Both the position numbers and the translations under genes were made by a program. This document shows, one piece after another, positions 24,255-31,945 of a stretch of 42,615 bases of DNA; within the stretch, counting starts at the first letter, position 1; every line of letters starts with the position of its first letter. The notes beneath the pieces are model-generated. The model did not search any database. It saw only the letters and a program-made list of their open reading frames with translations, and was not told the origin of the DNA. This stretch comes from Thermomicrobiales bacterium (GTDB lineage: Bacteria > Chloroflexota > Chloroflexia > Thermomicrobiales > UBA6265): positions 1 through 42,615 of the forward strand of contig JAWKPF010000036.1 in the NCBI GenBank assembly GCA_041390825.1, written 5' to 3'.

Positions 24255-24754
24255 TCCGCGCGGCGTTCATCGTCATCCTGCTGGCGGCCGTCTTTTGCCT
24301 GACGCTCGCCAGCTACGATCCCTGGGACATGCTGATCGGCGCGATTCTCGGTTCGATCGTGCTGGCGCTTTTCCATGATGCGGTGCCTGGCATACCTGGC
24401 AAGTCAGGCCGCGAGCTCCCCTCGCTTCCCAGCCGGATGATCCACTTCATTCCCTTTGCCGGCATCACCATCTGGGAGATCCTGATCGGATCGGTGCGTG
24501 TGGCGGCCATCGTGATCGGGATCCGCAAACTGGAGCATCCAGGTATCGTGGCCGTGCCGATCGGCGAACGGAGCAAGCTCGGCGTCATCGTGACCGGAAT
24601 CACCACCTCCCTGGCGCCAGGCTCCATCCTGCTCGATATCGACTGGGGCCGGAATTTGATGCTGGTGCATGTGATGGACGCGAGCGACCCCGACCAGATC
24701 CGCGCCGACATGCAGGAACTCTATGACCGCTATCAACGAAAGGTCTTCCCATGA
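24251..24754 (+). CDS. mrpE: Mrp antiporter subunit E
   Basis: 167 residues: two or three N-terminal helices (FIVILLAAVFCLTLASYDPWDMLIG) then a soluble part with VRVAAIVIGI, ITTSLAPGSILLDID and LMLVHVMDASDPD, the standard MrpE/MnhE pattern in which the 'T-PG-' segment is conserved. The start overlaps the mrpD stop by 4 bases. Needed for antiporter assembly in characterised systems. Confidence 0.9.
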   Translation: MIRAAFIVILLAAVFCLTLASYDPWDMLIGAILGSIVLALFHDAVPGIPGKSGRELPSLPSRMIHFIPFAGITIWEILIGSVRVAAIVIGIRKLEHPGIVAVPIGERSKLGVIVTGITTSLAPGSILLDIDWGRNLMLVHVMDASDPDQIRADMQELYDRYQRKVFP

Positions 24755-24762
24755 TGCGAGGC

Positions 24763-24832
24763 ATCGGCAGTCAGTCATCGGGCGCCAGTCGGCAGTCGCC
24801 AGCAGCCGACGACTGGCAACTGCCGACTGTCA
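24763..24832. repeat. Heptad array folding as a hairpin between mrpE and mrpF
   Basis: Ten phased 7-mers (from ATCGGCA and GTCAGTC to ACTGCCG and ACTGTCA). The centre is a hairpin: 24786-24802 pairs with 24813-24829 (16 of 17 pairs), loop 24803-24812. It occupies most of the 93-base gap between mrpE and mrpF on one transcript, so it could affect processing or the dosage of the last subunits. Confidence 0.7.
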
Positions 24833-24847
24833 AACCTGGAGGCGCGT

Positions 24848-25114
24848 ATGCATGAGCTCGTTTTTCGCGGAGCGGCGCTGTGGATGGCGGTGCTGATCTG
24901 CGTCTGTCTGCTGACCGTGGTGCGGGCCCGCTCGTCACTGACGCGGGTGCTGGCGCTGGACATGGTGACGTTGTTGCTGATCGCCCTGTTGATCCTCTAC
25001 TCCGATTCGCGCCGGGTGGGGTACTACCTCGATGCCGCGCTGGTGCTTTCGCTCCTCTCTTTCCTGGCGACAATTGCCGCAGCCCGCTATCACAGTGAGG
25101 GGGAGATTTTCTGA
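24848..25114 (+). CDS. mrpF: Mrp antiporter subunit F
   Basis: 88 residues with three helices (ALWMAVLICVCLLTVVRARSS, LDMVTLLLIALLILYSDSRR, LDAALVLSLLSFLATIAAARY). The 'D-x-V-x-x' segment of helix 2 is typical of MrpF. GGAGG stands close to the ATG. Its last base is the first base of mrpG's ATG (TGATG). Confidence 0.9.
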   Translation: MHELVFRGAALWMAVLICVCLLTVVRARSSLTRVLALDMVTLLLIALLILYSDSRRVGYYLDAALVLSLLSFLATIAAARYHSEGEIF

Positions 25115-25617
25115 TGCTCTCTGACCGGTTGGGCAATCTGGGTCCATACCTGGCCGACACGCTCGTGGTCATGGGCGTGGTCATCATGACGCTGGGGGTT
25201 ATCGGCATCATTCGCATGCCGGACGTGTACACCAAGCTGCACGCCGCCAGCAAAGCAGTCTTTCTCGGCACCATCGGATTCACGATGGCGTCGATCGTGA
25301 CCAACGATTGGGAGATCATCGCCCGGGTGATCCTGATCGCTGGTATGCTCATGATCACGACTCCCGTGGCTTCCCAGGTGATCGCCCGGGCGGCCGCGAT
25401 CGAGCACGAGTTGATGCGCTCGCCGGGCGCGGTGGACGAATCGATCTACGATCTCGTGTTGCGGGACGAGCTTGCATATCTCCCGATCGAACGGGGAGAA
25501 TCCGTCCGCGCGGTGATTCGCGACCGCAAGCACAAGAACGAGATCGGCTGGCAACCGCGCCATCCGCATGTGCATCCGCATCCGGCCAACGACGAGAAAC
25601 AGGACGGTTCCCAGTGA
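25114..25617 (+). CDS. mrpG: Mrp antiporter subunit G
   Basis: 167 residues. The N-terminal ~100 are the MrpG/MnhG unit with three helices (TLVVMGVVIMTLGVIGIIRMPDVYTKLHAASKA conserved in pieces, then ARVILIAGMLMITTPVASQVIARAA). A charged C-terminal extension of about 65 residues ends in a His/Pro-rich stretch (QPRHPHVHPHPANDEKQ) not needed for the family. The start overlaps mrpF and the stop overlaps the LapA-domain gene by 4 bases. The His-rich tail might bind metal; that is speculation. Confidence 0.9.
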   Translation: MLSDRLGNLGPYLADTLVVMGVVIMTLGVIGIIRMPDVYTKLHAASKAVFLGTIGFTMASIVTNDWEIIARVILIAGMLMITTPVASQVIARAAAIEHELMRSPGAVDESIYDLVLRDELAYLPIERGESVRAVIRDRKHKNEIGWQPRHPHVHPHPANDEKQDGSQ

Positions 25618-25928
25618 GCGATCAATCGAACAACTCTCCGGCCGTGCCCGGTGGGCAAATGCCCCCGAAACCGCCTGTCTCGCAACGCGCCAAGCAGACG
25701 GTGGGCACCGGCTACCGAGTGGTTCGCTGGATCGTGCTGATCGTGTTGGTGGTGACCGCCACCGTCTTCATCATCCGCAATTTCGAGCGGGTCGAGATCG
25801 ACTGGGTGTTTCGCACCTCGTCGGTTCCGCTGTCGCTCATCATGGTCGCGTTCCTGCTGATCGGGTTGGCGATTGGCTGGCTGATCCACTGGTTTTCCAG
25901 CCGCGCGCAACGCCGGCGATCGTACTAG
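25614..25928 (+). CDS. LapA-domain (DUF1049) small membrane protein
   Basis: 104 residues starting at GTG 25614, which overlaps the mrpG stop (GTGA). A Pro-rich cytosolic N-terminus precedes two helices (WIVLIVLVVTATVFIIRNFE; SLIMVAFLLIGLAIGWLIHW). The pattern 'FIIRNFERVEIDWVF ... P-L-S-L' is the LapA/DUF1049 signature. LapA-domain proteins are often linked to envelope or lipopolysaccharide assembly in proteobacteria; here translational coupling to mrpG suggests co-expression with the antiporter. Role unknown. Confidence 0.8.
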   Translation: MSDQSNNSPAVPGGQMPPKPPVSQRAKQTVGTGYRVVRWIVLIVLVVTATVFIIRNFERVEIDWVFRTSSVPLSLIMVAFLLIGLAIGWLIHWFSSRAQRRRSY

Positions 25929-25977
25929 CACTCGACCGGTTTCGTATTCCGCTCGACGAAAGACGGGAAGGACCCCT

Positions 25978-27309
25978 ATGACGATTCGCGCGCGTTTCCC
26001 TGGAGTTGTAGCGGCGCTGGCGCTCGCGCTTGTCACGATCACCGGAACGCTGGCGCAGAACGCCACACCGATCGCGAGCGGATCGCCCGAGGCGTCGCCG
26101 GCGGCTCCCAGCGATTGCGGCACATTGCTCGGCGTCGGTTCGCCAGACGATGGTTGCGTGATCTTCATCAACGCGCTCGACGGCGACATCGCGCTCGATC
26201 TCTATATCGATGGGCTCAAAGCGGTCGACGATCTGACCTTCGGGGATGTCAGCGGCTATTTCTCGTTGCCAGCCGGCGACTACACCTTCGATCTCGTTCC
26301 GGCTGAGCAAGCGTTCGCATCCAGTCTGTTCACGCTCACCGACGAACAGATCGAGGCGGGCATCGCCTATGAGTTCGCCGCAGTCGGAACCGCCGCCGAT
26401 CCCCAACTCCTCGTCTCCCCTGTCGATCTCGCGCCGCTCGCTCCCAATACGGACGTGCCCGTCGGCAACACGCGTATCCGCGCCGTCAATGGGGTGGCGG
26501 ATGCGCCCTCGATCGATGCTGTCCTCATCGGCGGCGATATTGCCGAACGGGTGGGCGCGCGTCTGGCCTTCCAGGATGTCTCCGACTATCTGCAACAGGT
26601 CGCCGGAACCTATCGGGTGCAACTCTCCACCAGCGAGGGCGATTTCACCACATTGCACCTGGAAGAAATCACGTTTGTCGGCGACACGGTCTACAGTCTC
26701 TATCTGATCGGCAGCGCGGCCAATGGCGAGCTGCGCCTGTTGCCGGTGGCGGTCGACCTGCACGATGGCAGCGCGACACGACGTTCTGTGCCGCCGGCGC
26801 TCGTGTCCGAGATCGTCGAAGTCAGCAACTTTTCCATCTATCAGGGTGATTGCGCGCAGCTCAGCGGCCAACAGGCGTTCGAGCTGAGCGGTTCCGGCTA
26901 TGCGGGAACGGGTCCGGGCACGCTGGCCCCCTGGGGTGGCGGCGAAGAGCCAAGCGGCGCGCTCGGCGTCACACCGGCGTTGTATGGCGAAGGCGTGCTG
27001 GACGACATGAACCTGGGCGGTCTCCTGGGCGGCCGCACCGTTTCGGTGGTGGTGCACGATGCCGCCACCGGTGGCGTGGTGGCTTGTGGCGCTGTTGGCG
27101 GCGTGGTGGAAAAAGCCGACCACTTCTGGCAACACGACCGGTTGATCATCGGTCTGGAACCGGTCGGCGATTCGGGCGTCTCGGGCACCGCCACGTTCAC
27201 AGAAGATACCGGCATCCTGAACGACAAAATCAACGTCTCGGTGTCACTGGCTGGCGGTGTCTCGACTTCCCTCGAGGTCGTCGAATCGGGCACGCCTGTC
27301 GCCGAGTAA
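25978..27309 (+). CDS. Secreted DUF4397-domain protein
   Basis: 443 residues. The signal peptide (MTIRARFPGVVAALALALVT, ending near TLAQ) and a short Ser-Pro linker (ASGSPEASPAAPS) precede two DUF4397-like beta domains: first VIFINALDGDIALDLYIDG with LPAGDYTFDLVPA, second IRAVNGVADAPSIDAVLIGG with VAGTYRVQLS. The C-terminal ~150 residues are a separate beta-rich domain (SVVVHDAATGGVVACGAVGG). DUF4397 proteins are extracellular or envelope proteins of unknown function, often near anti-sigma factors; none is seen here. ATG 25978 has GGAAGGA upstream. It sits 49 bases after the LapA gene and may be its own unit. Confidence 0.75.
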   Translation: MTIRARFPGVVAALALALVTITGTLAQNATPIASGSPEASPAAPSDCGTLLGVGSPDDGCVIFINALDGDIALDLYIDGLKAVDDLTFGDVSGYFSLPAGDYTFDLVPAEQAFASSLFTLTDEQIEAGIAYEFAAVGTAADPQLLVSPVDLAPLAPNTDVPVGNTRIRAVNGVADAPSIDAVLIGGDIAERVGARLAFQDVSDYLQQVAGTYRVQLSTSEGDFTTLHLEEITFVGDTVYSLYLIGSAANGELRLLPVAVDLHDGSATRRSVPPALVSEIVEVSNFSIYQGDCAQLSGQQAFELSGSGYAGTGPGTLAPWGGGEEPSGALGVTPALYGEGVLDDMNLGGLLGGRTVSVVVHDAATGGVVACGAVGGVVEKADHFWQHDRLIIGLEPVGDSGVSGTATFTEDTGILNDKINVSVSLAGGVSTSLEVVESGTPVAE

Positions 27310-27332
27310 CGGCAGTTCGGGCGTAGGCAGCG

Positions 27333-28601
27333 TCACAATTCTGCTTCGGAAGCGAGCGCGTTCAGGGCGGCAAGCGCCACTCCCGCCAGTTCGTCGCCGG
27401 CGCCAGGAGCGAAGGGACTGGCGAGCGCTTCGTAGGTTCCGGCAGCGTCGGCGGCTTCGTCCACCAGATAGCCGACATATCCGTTGGCATAGCCAAACAC
27501 GAGCACGGGATCGGGCGAGGATCGAACGATCCGCTCCCCAAGAGATGCAAACAGTTCGCCGGGAATGGCCACGATCCGCAGATCGCCCAGCCGCCACGCC
27601 GGAATGGCGCATGTGCGCTGAATGGCGTCCGGCCCAGCCTGCGCGAGCCGTTCGAGCAGCATCGCGCCTTGCGCCCGGGTTTCCGCGATGCGCCGTGTTG
27701 CCGCGCAGTCCTGACCGTGGGCAACGACGCCCGAAGGCGCCGCGGGTAGATGCTCCAGTCCGCGCGGTCGCAACGCTGCTGCCTTCTGGGCGAACGCGAG
27801 AACGGGATCGAGCGGACGGGCGATTTCGAGCGCCGACCTGGCGGCGTTGGCCAATCCGGCGCCAACGCGCTCCACCTCATCGCTATCCTGGGATAGCCGC
27901 GTGAACCGCGTGCTCACGTCCCCCGCCGCGCCGTTCACGAAGAGAACGACCGGAGCCAAGGCATCCTCGGACAGCACTGGCTCCAGCGCACGGCGGAACG
28001 CCCCTGGAAAGTCCGCGGAGACGAGCCGGTTTTCCGCGCTGAGGATCGTGGGATGGCAGGCGAAATGGGCCAGCAGCGAAGTGAGACGCCCCGCGCGGTT
28101 GCGGGTCGCGAGGATCGAAACATGTGGGTCGCACGGGCCGTCGGCGCGGTTGCGATTGGCCGCAAGCCCGCTCGTCTCCGCTCGACCGAACAGCAGCTCG
28201 ACCGGCTCGGCACGCGATCGCGCGCTGGCAATAGCCGTAACGGCCGCGCGAATGAATGCGCCCCGCAACGCCGGGTTCAGGCTATCGGGTTCGCTCGGGT
28301 GCAACCGGGAAATGACCCCGGCCGGTCCGCTGTGTGTGTGCGACGCGCACAGCACCAGTTCGGACCGATGCACCCCGGCAGCCGCGGCAACTTCATCGAC
28401 CAAGGCGCTGTCGACCGCGGCCAAATCGGCCGCGACCAGCACCAACCGGCCATCACCTGCTTCCAACGACAATGCGCCGATGGTCAGCTCATCGAGTGTG
28501 CCGAGCGCGGGACCGGGCCGGGCCGCATACCCCTCCATTGGCGTGCCGGCTGGCACTGGAAACGGAACCTGGGCCGCCCCGCACACCCACCCGCGGCTCA
28601 T
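27333..28601 (-). CDS. Neutral/alkaline ceramidase-like hydrolase
   Basis: 422 residues resembling the N-terminal catalytic domain of neutral/alkaline non-lysosomal ceramidases: early GAAQVPFPVPAGTPMEGYAAR, zinc-ligand-type motifs LCASHTHSGPAG and HFACHPTIL, then FVNGAAGDVSTR and a late IPGELFASLGERI. The usual C-terminal immunoglobulin-like domain is absent, and there is no signal peptide, so this is the bacterial short cytosolic form. The start overlaps the kinase stop by 4 bases (ATGA), making it the last gene of the amino-sugar operon. Together these suggest an amidase acting on an N-acylated sugar or similar amide rather than ceramide. Confidence 0.75.
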   Translation of the reverse strand: MSRGWVCGAAQVPFPVPAGTPMEGYAARPGPALGTLDELTIGALSLEAGDGRLVLVAADLAAVDSALVDEVAAAAGVHRSELVLCASHTHSGPAGVISRLHPSEPDSLNPALRGAFIRAAVTAIASARSRAEPVELLFGRAETSGLAANRNRADGPCDPHVSILATRNRAGRLTSLLAHFACHPTILSAENRLVSADFPGAFRRALEPVLSEDALAPVVLFVNGAAGDVSTRFTRLSQDSDEVERVGAGLANAARSALEIARPLDPVLAFAQKAAALRPRGLEHLPAAPSGVVAHGQDCAATRRIAETRAQGAMLLERLAQAGPDAIQRTCAIPAWRLGDLRIVAIPGELFASLGERIVRSSPDPVLVFGYANGYVGYLVDEAADAAGTYEALASPFAPGAGDELAGVALAALNALASEAEL

Positions 28602-29599
28602 GCCGATCGGATCGCGGCAAGGCTGGCGGCCACATTGGCCAACCAGGCGTCATCGACCTCGATCCCCACCGATTGCGCAGCCAGGAACAAAGCTCCGGCC
28701 GCTGGTGGGAACCGTGGCTCGCGCGGCTCGGCAGTGGGCCATGCCTGCCTGAGAAAGTCCCGAAACGGATCCATCAAGATCGGGCCCGCCGAGAAGACAC
28801 CCCCGGTCTGATAGACCGGCGCGGGCGTCCCTGGCGCATAGAGCTGCCGCATTACCCCCAGCGCCAACCGCGCCAGTTCCCTGCCGGAGGATCGAATGAT
28901 TTCGACGGCGGCGGCATCACCGGCGTTCGCCGCGTCCACGACCTTCGGTGACAGCAACGAGATTCGCTCGCGTGAGAACCCGGCCGCATACACAATCGGA
29001 GGCAAGTCCCGCGTTTGCGCAACGTCGAAATACCGGAGAACGATCTCGGTCAGCGCCGTCGGCTGATCGCGCAGGTCGGCTCCACGACAGGCGGCGGCGA
29101 TGGCGCGCAAGCCGATATCGAACGCGCTGCCTTCATCGCCCAGGAGATACCCGAACCCACCCGAGATGGCTTCCTTTCCATCGACCGTCACCCCGTAGCC
29201 GATGGCGCCGCCTCCCGCGATGAGCACCACCCCGGGTTGCCCACCCGATGCGCCCGCGAGATTGGTGACGTAGTCGGGAAAGACCGAAACCTCGCGTGGA
29301 GACAGCCGTTCGCGCACGATACGCACCGCCACCTCCGGCGCGCGGCTGCCAGTGGGCAATCCCGTGTGACCGACGCCGACCGCGACGATACGCGCCGGAT
29401 CGATACCGGTCTTCTCCAGCACATCGTTCGCGGCCCCCAGGATTGCGCGCCGGTTCTTTTCCACCCCGCCCTCGATGTGAAAATGGTCGGACGGACCACC
29501 GATGCCACTGGCCAGCACGGTCCCATCGGCGCGCGCGAGCAGCGACTTGGTGGCGGTTTGACCACCATCGATAGCGAGCAGCAAGGCGTCGGGTTCCAC
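28598..29599 (-). CDS. BadF/BadG-type sugar kinase (N-acetylglucosamine or MurNAc kinase-like)
   Basis: 333-residue ASKHA-fold kinase. The phosphate-1 loop LLAIDGGQTATKSLLA lies at the N-terminus; the phosphate-2 and adenosine regions are VVLIAGGGAIGYG and VYQTGGVFSAGP; GGFGYLLGDEGSAFDIGLRAI matches the BadF/N-acetylglucosamine-kinase signature. It would phosphorylate an amino sugar at C6 (or C1, as in some actinobacterial relatives). It is placed between the SIS gene and the ceramidase-like gene in one transcript, 4 bases from the former and overlapping the latter. Exact sugar not determined. Confidence 0.82.
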   Translation of the reverse strand: MEPDALLLAIDGGQTATKSLLARADGTVLASGIGGPSDHFHIEGGVEKNRRAILGAANDVLEKTGIDPARIVAVGVGHTGLPTGSRAPEVAVRIVRERLSPREVSVFPDYVTNLAGASGGQPGVVLIAGGGAIGYGVTVDGKEAISGGFGYLLGDEGSAFDIGLRAIAAACRGADLRDQPTALTEIVLRYFDVAQTRDLPPIVYAAGFSRERISLLSPKVVDAANAGDAAAVEIIRSSGRELARLALGVMRQLYAPGTPAPVYQTGGVFSAGPILMDPFRDFLRQAWPTAEPREPRFPPAAGALFLAAQSVGIEVDDAWLANVAASLAAIRSA

Positions 29600-29603
29600 C
29601 GGG

Positions 29604-30344
29604 TCAGCCCTTGAACAGTGTCAGGCGCGGACCGTACTCGTCCTGGAACGCGCGGTTGCGCTCGTCGCCGCCCGGGACATTCATGCTCACGATCACCGGT
29701 GGCGTGTTCCCGGCGGCCAGCATCGTTTCGGCTACCTGCGCCACGATGGCATTCATCAGTGCCGCCCCGAGCACGGTGGAGGACGCCGCGACGGCGGTAT
29801 CCATGCCGTCCAGCATGAGAATGCCGTCACCCACGGGCACGCGGCTATCGACCACGAGATCGACCACATCGATCAGCTTCTTGCCGGAGGAATGGCGCGA
29901 TACGGCATTGCCGTAATGTTCAGCCGAAGTCAGGGCAATCGTTGCCGCTCCACGCTCCCTGGCTTCCATCGCCAGCTCGATCGGCACCGGATTGATCCCG
30001 GAGTTGCTGACGATCACCACCACCTCGCCAGCACGCACATCGAACGAATCGAGCACCACCTTGGCGTACCCCTCGGTGCGCTCGACCATCCCCGCCCGCA
30101 GGGTGCCGAAGCTGGTCAGATTGATATCGAGCATGGCGTTGAACGCCCAAAGCCCACCGGCGCGGTAGAAGACCTCTTCCGCCATCATGTGCGAATGCCC
30201 GCTGCCGAAGACATGCACGATGCCGCCGTTGGCGATCGAGTCCGCCATCAGCGCGGCGGCCGCTTCGATCTGCGGGCCTTGCTGTTCGACCTCATCGATC
30301 AAGCCGCGAAGTCGTTCGAAATACCGTTCGTAGGCTTTGCTCAC
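29604..30344 (-). CDS. SIS-domain sugar-phosphate isomerase/binding protein (UPF0309-like)
   Basis: 246 residues, single sugar-isomerase (SIS) domain. Visible are the phosphosugar-binding GSGHSHMMAEEVFYRAGGL, the VVIVSNSGINPVPIELA segment with its Ser-Asn-Ser-Gly, and IALTSAEHYGNAVSRHSSG. It matches the UPF0309-type SIS proteins. GTG 30344 is preferred as start: GGGGGA stands about 9 bases upstream and the protein then begins VSKAYERYFERL. An ATG at 30389 would add 15 residues read from the ribosome binding site region and the repeat. Likely handles an aminosugar phosphate in the pathway formed with NanE and the kinase. Confidence 0.75.
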   Translation of the reverse strand: MSKAYERYFERLRGLIDEVEQQGPQIEAAAALMADSIANGGIVHVFGSGHSHMMAEEVFYRAGGLWAFNAMLDINLTSFGTLRAGMVERTEGYAKVVLDSFDVRAGEVVVIVSNSGINPVPIELAMEARERGAATIALTSAEHYGNAVSRHSSGKKLIDVVDLVVDSRVPVGDGILMLDGMDTAVAASSTVLGAALMNAIVAQVAETMLAAGNTPPVIVSMNVPGGDERNRAFQDEYGPRLTLFKG

Positions 30345-30391
30345 GCCTGGTGTTCCCCCTTGCCTGCGCTGATGCGCGTGGTTCGACATTG

Positions 30392-30463
30392 GTCCAGAGT
30401 CCAGAGTCCAGGGTCCAGCGGTTTGAATCCGTGCACTGGACACTGGACACTGGACGCTGGACC
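30392..30463. repeat. Inverted heptad repeat (27-bp stem) between nanE and the SIS gene
   Basis: Left arm 30392-30418 consists of four GTCCAGA/GTCCAGG units. Right arm 30436-30462 consists of four CTGGACA-type units. The arms pair at 24 of 27 positions, the three mismatches falling exactly every seventh base. The loop is 30419-30435. It lies within the transcript of the amino-sugar operon, in the only sizeable gap of that operon. Confidence 0.75.
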
Positions 30464-30469
30464 CCTCTC

Positions 30470-31153
30470 CTATCGCAATGCCGCGACGAAGCGTTCCGTA
30501 ATCGCTTGCGGATTCGTGATGGCCGTGCCGACGACGACAAACGAAGCCCCGCAATCGAGCGCTCGACGCGCGTCTTCCCGCGTCCAGTAACGGCCTTCGG
30601 CGAAAATCGGAACGGAAAGCTCGGCGACCATCTGTTCGATGAGCGCGAAATCGGGCCCCTCCTGTTTCGGGCCGCCAACGTAACCGCTCATGGTGGTGCC
30701 AACGGCATCGACCCCGGCTGCGACCGCGGCACGCGCGTCCGCGATCGTGCCGCAATCGGCCATGGCAAACGCGCCTGCGTCATGGATGGCCTCGACGACC
30801 TGCGCAAGGGTTTCTCCGCCCGGGCGCTCGCGCGTGGTCGATTCCAACGCGACCAGATTGGCCCCGGCCGCGATGATCGCGCGCGCGCTTTCGCCCGTTG
30901 GCGTGATGAAAAGCCCGCCGTCTGGCAGCTTCAGCTTGGAGATCCCCATGATGGGGATCTCCGGGCCAACTGCAGCACGAATGGCGCTGATATCGGCGAC
31001 CCCGTCGGCGCGAATCCCGGCCGCCCCGCCCGCCACCGCGGCCGCGGCCATCGCCGCCATGAAGACCGGCCCAGCGAGCGGATTGCCTTCCCGCGCCTGA
31101 CACGAGACCACCAGCCCCCCGGCCAGCCGCTCCATCGCCGTCATTTCGCTCAT
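30470..31153 (-). CDS. nanE: N-acylglucosamine-6-phosphate 2-epimerase
   Basis: 227-residue TIM-barrel enzyme that converts N-acetylmannosamine-6-phosphate to N-acetylglucosamine-6-phosphate in sialic acid and amino-sugar use. Family features are the start ERLAGGLVVSCQAREGNPLAGP, ALESTTRERPGG, the VGTTMSGYVGG loop, SVPIFAEGRYWTREDARRALDCGA and FVVVGTAITNPQAIT. The usual Lys segment (IIGIIKR in characterised NanE) reads IPIMGISKLKL, keeping a Lys. The start overlaps the preceding unknown gene by 4 bases. Sialic acid lyase and kinase genes are not in the window. Confidence 0.9.
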   Translation of the reverse strand: MSEMTAMERLAGGLVVSCQAREGNPLAGPVFMAAMAAAAVAGGAAGIRADGVADISAIRAAVGPEIPIMGISKLKLPDGGLFITPTGESARAIIAAGANLVALESTTRERPGGETLAQVVEAIHDAGAFAMADCGTIADARAAVAAGVDAVGTTMSGYVGGPKQEGPDFALIEQMVAELSVPIFAEGRYWTREDARRALDCGASFVVVGTAITNPQAITERFVAALR

Positions 31154-31674
31154 CTACCCTGCAATGCCTTTTGGTAAAGACCAACCGAATAAAACTCGTA
31201 CGACGCCGCCTTGTCGGGCACGTCGGTGAGGTGCACGGTGAACCGGCAGGGAACTCCGTTGTCTGGCAGGTTGTCGGCGAAGAAGGCGGAATAGGCTTCG
31301 GCATATTCCTTGCGCAGGCGGTCTTGCTCGGCGGCGAACCCGACCGGGTCGACCAGCGGGTTCGGACTCTTCGGCTGGCAGCCGAACGCGTGCACCTCGA
31401 TGAAGTCGATCTGCTTCAGCGAATCGGCGATCCCGGCCTCGCGCAGCCATTTCTCCCAGCATTGGAAGACGAGCGGGATCTCCTTGTGCGGATCCATGGT
31501 GACCAGTTCGTCGAGACCGAGCACGTTCTTGGCCGAATAGCCGCCCGTGAGTCCGGCGAAATAGAGCTTCAGGTCGCCGTCCGGTTGCTCCTCGGTGACC
31601 AGCGCCGAGAGCACCGGACGATCGCCGTCGTAGTAGTAGGTCAGCTTGCCCCGCTTTTTCACATTGAATGCCAT
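31150..31674 (-). CDS. Unknown 174-residue protein heading the amino-sugar operon
   Basis: I do not recognise the family. The protein has no signal peptide or membrane helix. The N-terminal part looks like beta strands (KKRGKLTYYYDGDRPVLSAL, KLYFAGLTGG), the middle contains IPLVFQCWEKWLREAGI and IDFIEVHAFGCQPKSPNPLVDP, and the end CRFTVHLTDVPDKAASYEF. ATG 31674 is supported by GAGGAG about 9 bases upstream; the frame continues to 31839 without a good start. It overlaps nanE by 4 bases (ATGA), so it is likely co-translated with it and may act in the same pathway. Confidence 0.7.
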   Translation of the reverse strand: MAFNVKKRGKLTYYYDGDRPVLSALVTEEQPDGDLKLYFAGLTGGYSAKNVLGLDELVTMDPHKEIPLVFQCWEKWLREAGIADSLKQIDFIEVHAFGCQPKSPNPLVDPVGFAAEQDRLRKEYAEAYSAFFADNLPDNGVPCRFTVHLTDVPDKAASYEFYSVGLYQKALQGR

Positions 31675-31746
31675 GTCATGCGCTCCTCGTTCGGTATGAT
31701 CGCGACCGGTCGTGTCGTGATGAGAGTACTTGGTCGAGGAGTCGAA

Positions 31747-31945
31747 GTGGCGGCGCCCGTGGCCGCCAATCGCGCCCCAGCGCGATAACGGGGTCGCCAA
31801 ACAACCGATTTGCCGGTCCGAAACGTTGTCGATTTGCAACGCAATGGCGGCCTGCGGCCGCTGGCGGGCACGGGTCCCGCCACTACGGAGACGGATACAA
31901 GGCCTGCAACGACGACCGCGGGGGTAGGGGCCCCGCCGCTACCCG
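31747..31945. repeat. GC-rich REP-like palindromic units before and across the xfp 3' end
   Basis: Related GC-rich units lie at 31747-31768, 31858-31886 and about 31916-31942. In minus-strand reading two of them share the pattern GTAGYGGCGGGRCCC followed by a C-rich arm. Each is self-complementary (for example GGCGGG and CCCGCC arms in the second unit). The last one contains the phosphoketolase stop codon (31939-31941). The remaining sequence between the unknown gene and xfp holds no gene. Confidence 0.6.

Noticed and set aside
25840..27135. 431-codon minus-strand frame opposite the DUF4397 gene
   Set aside because: The plus strand has a signal peptide, ribosome binding site and domains; the antisense protein has none.
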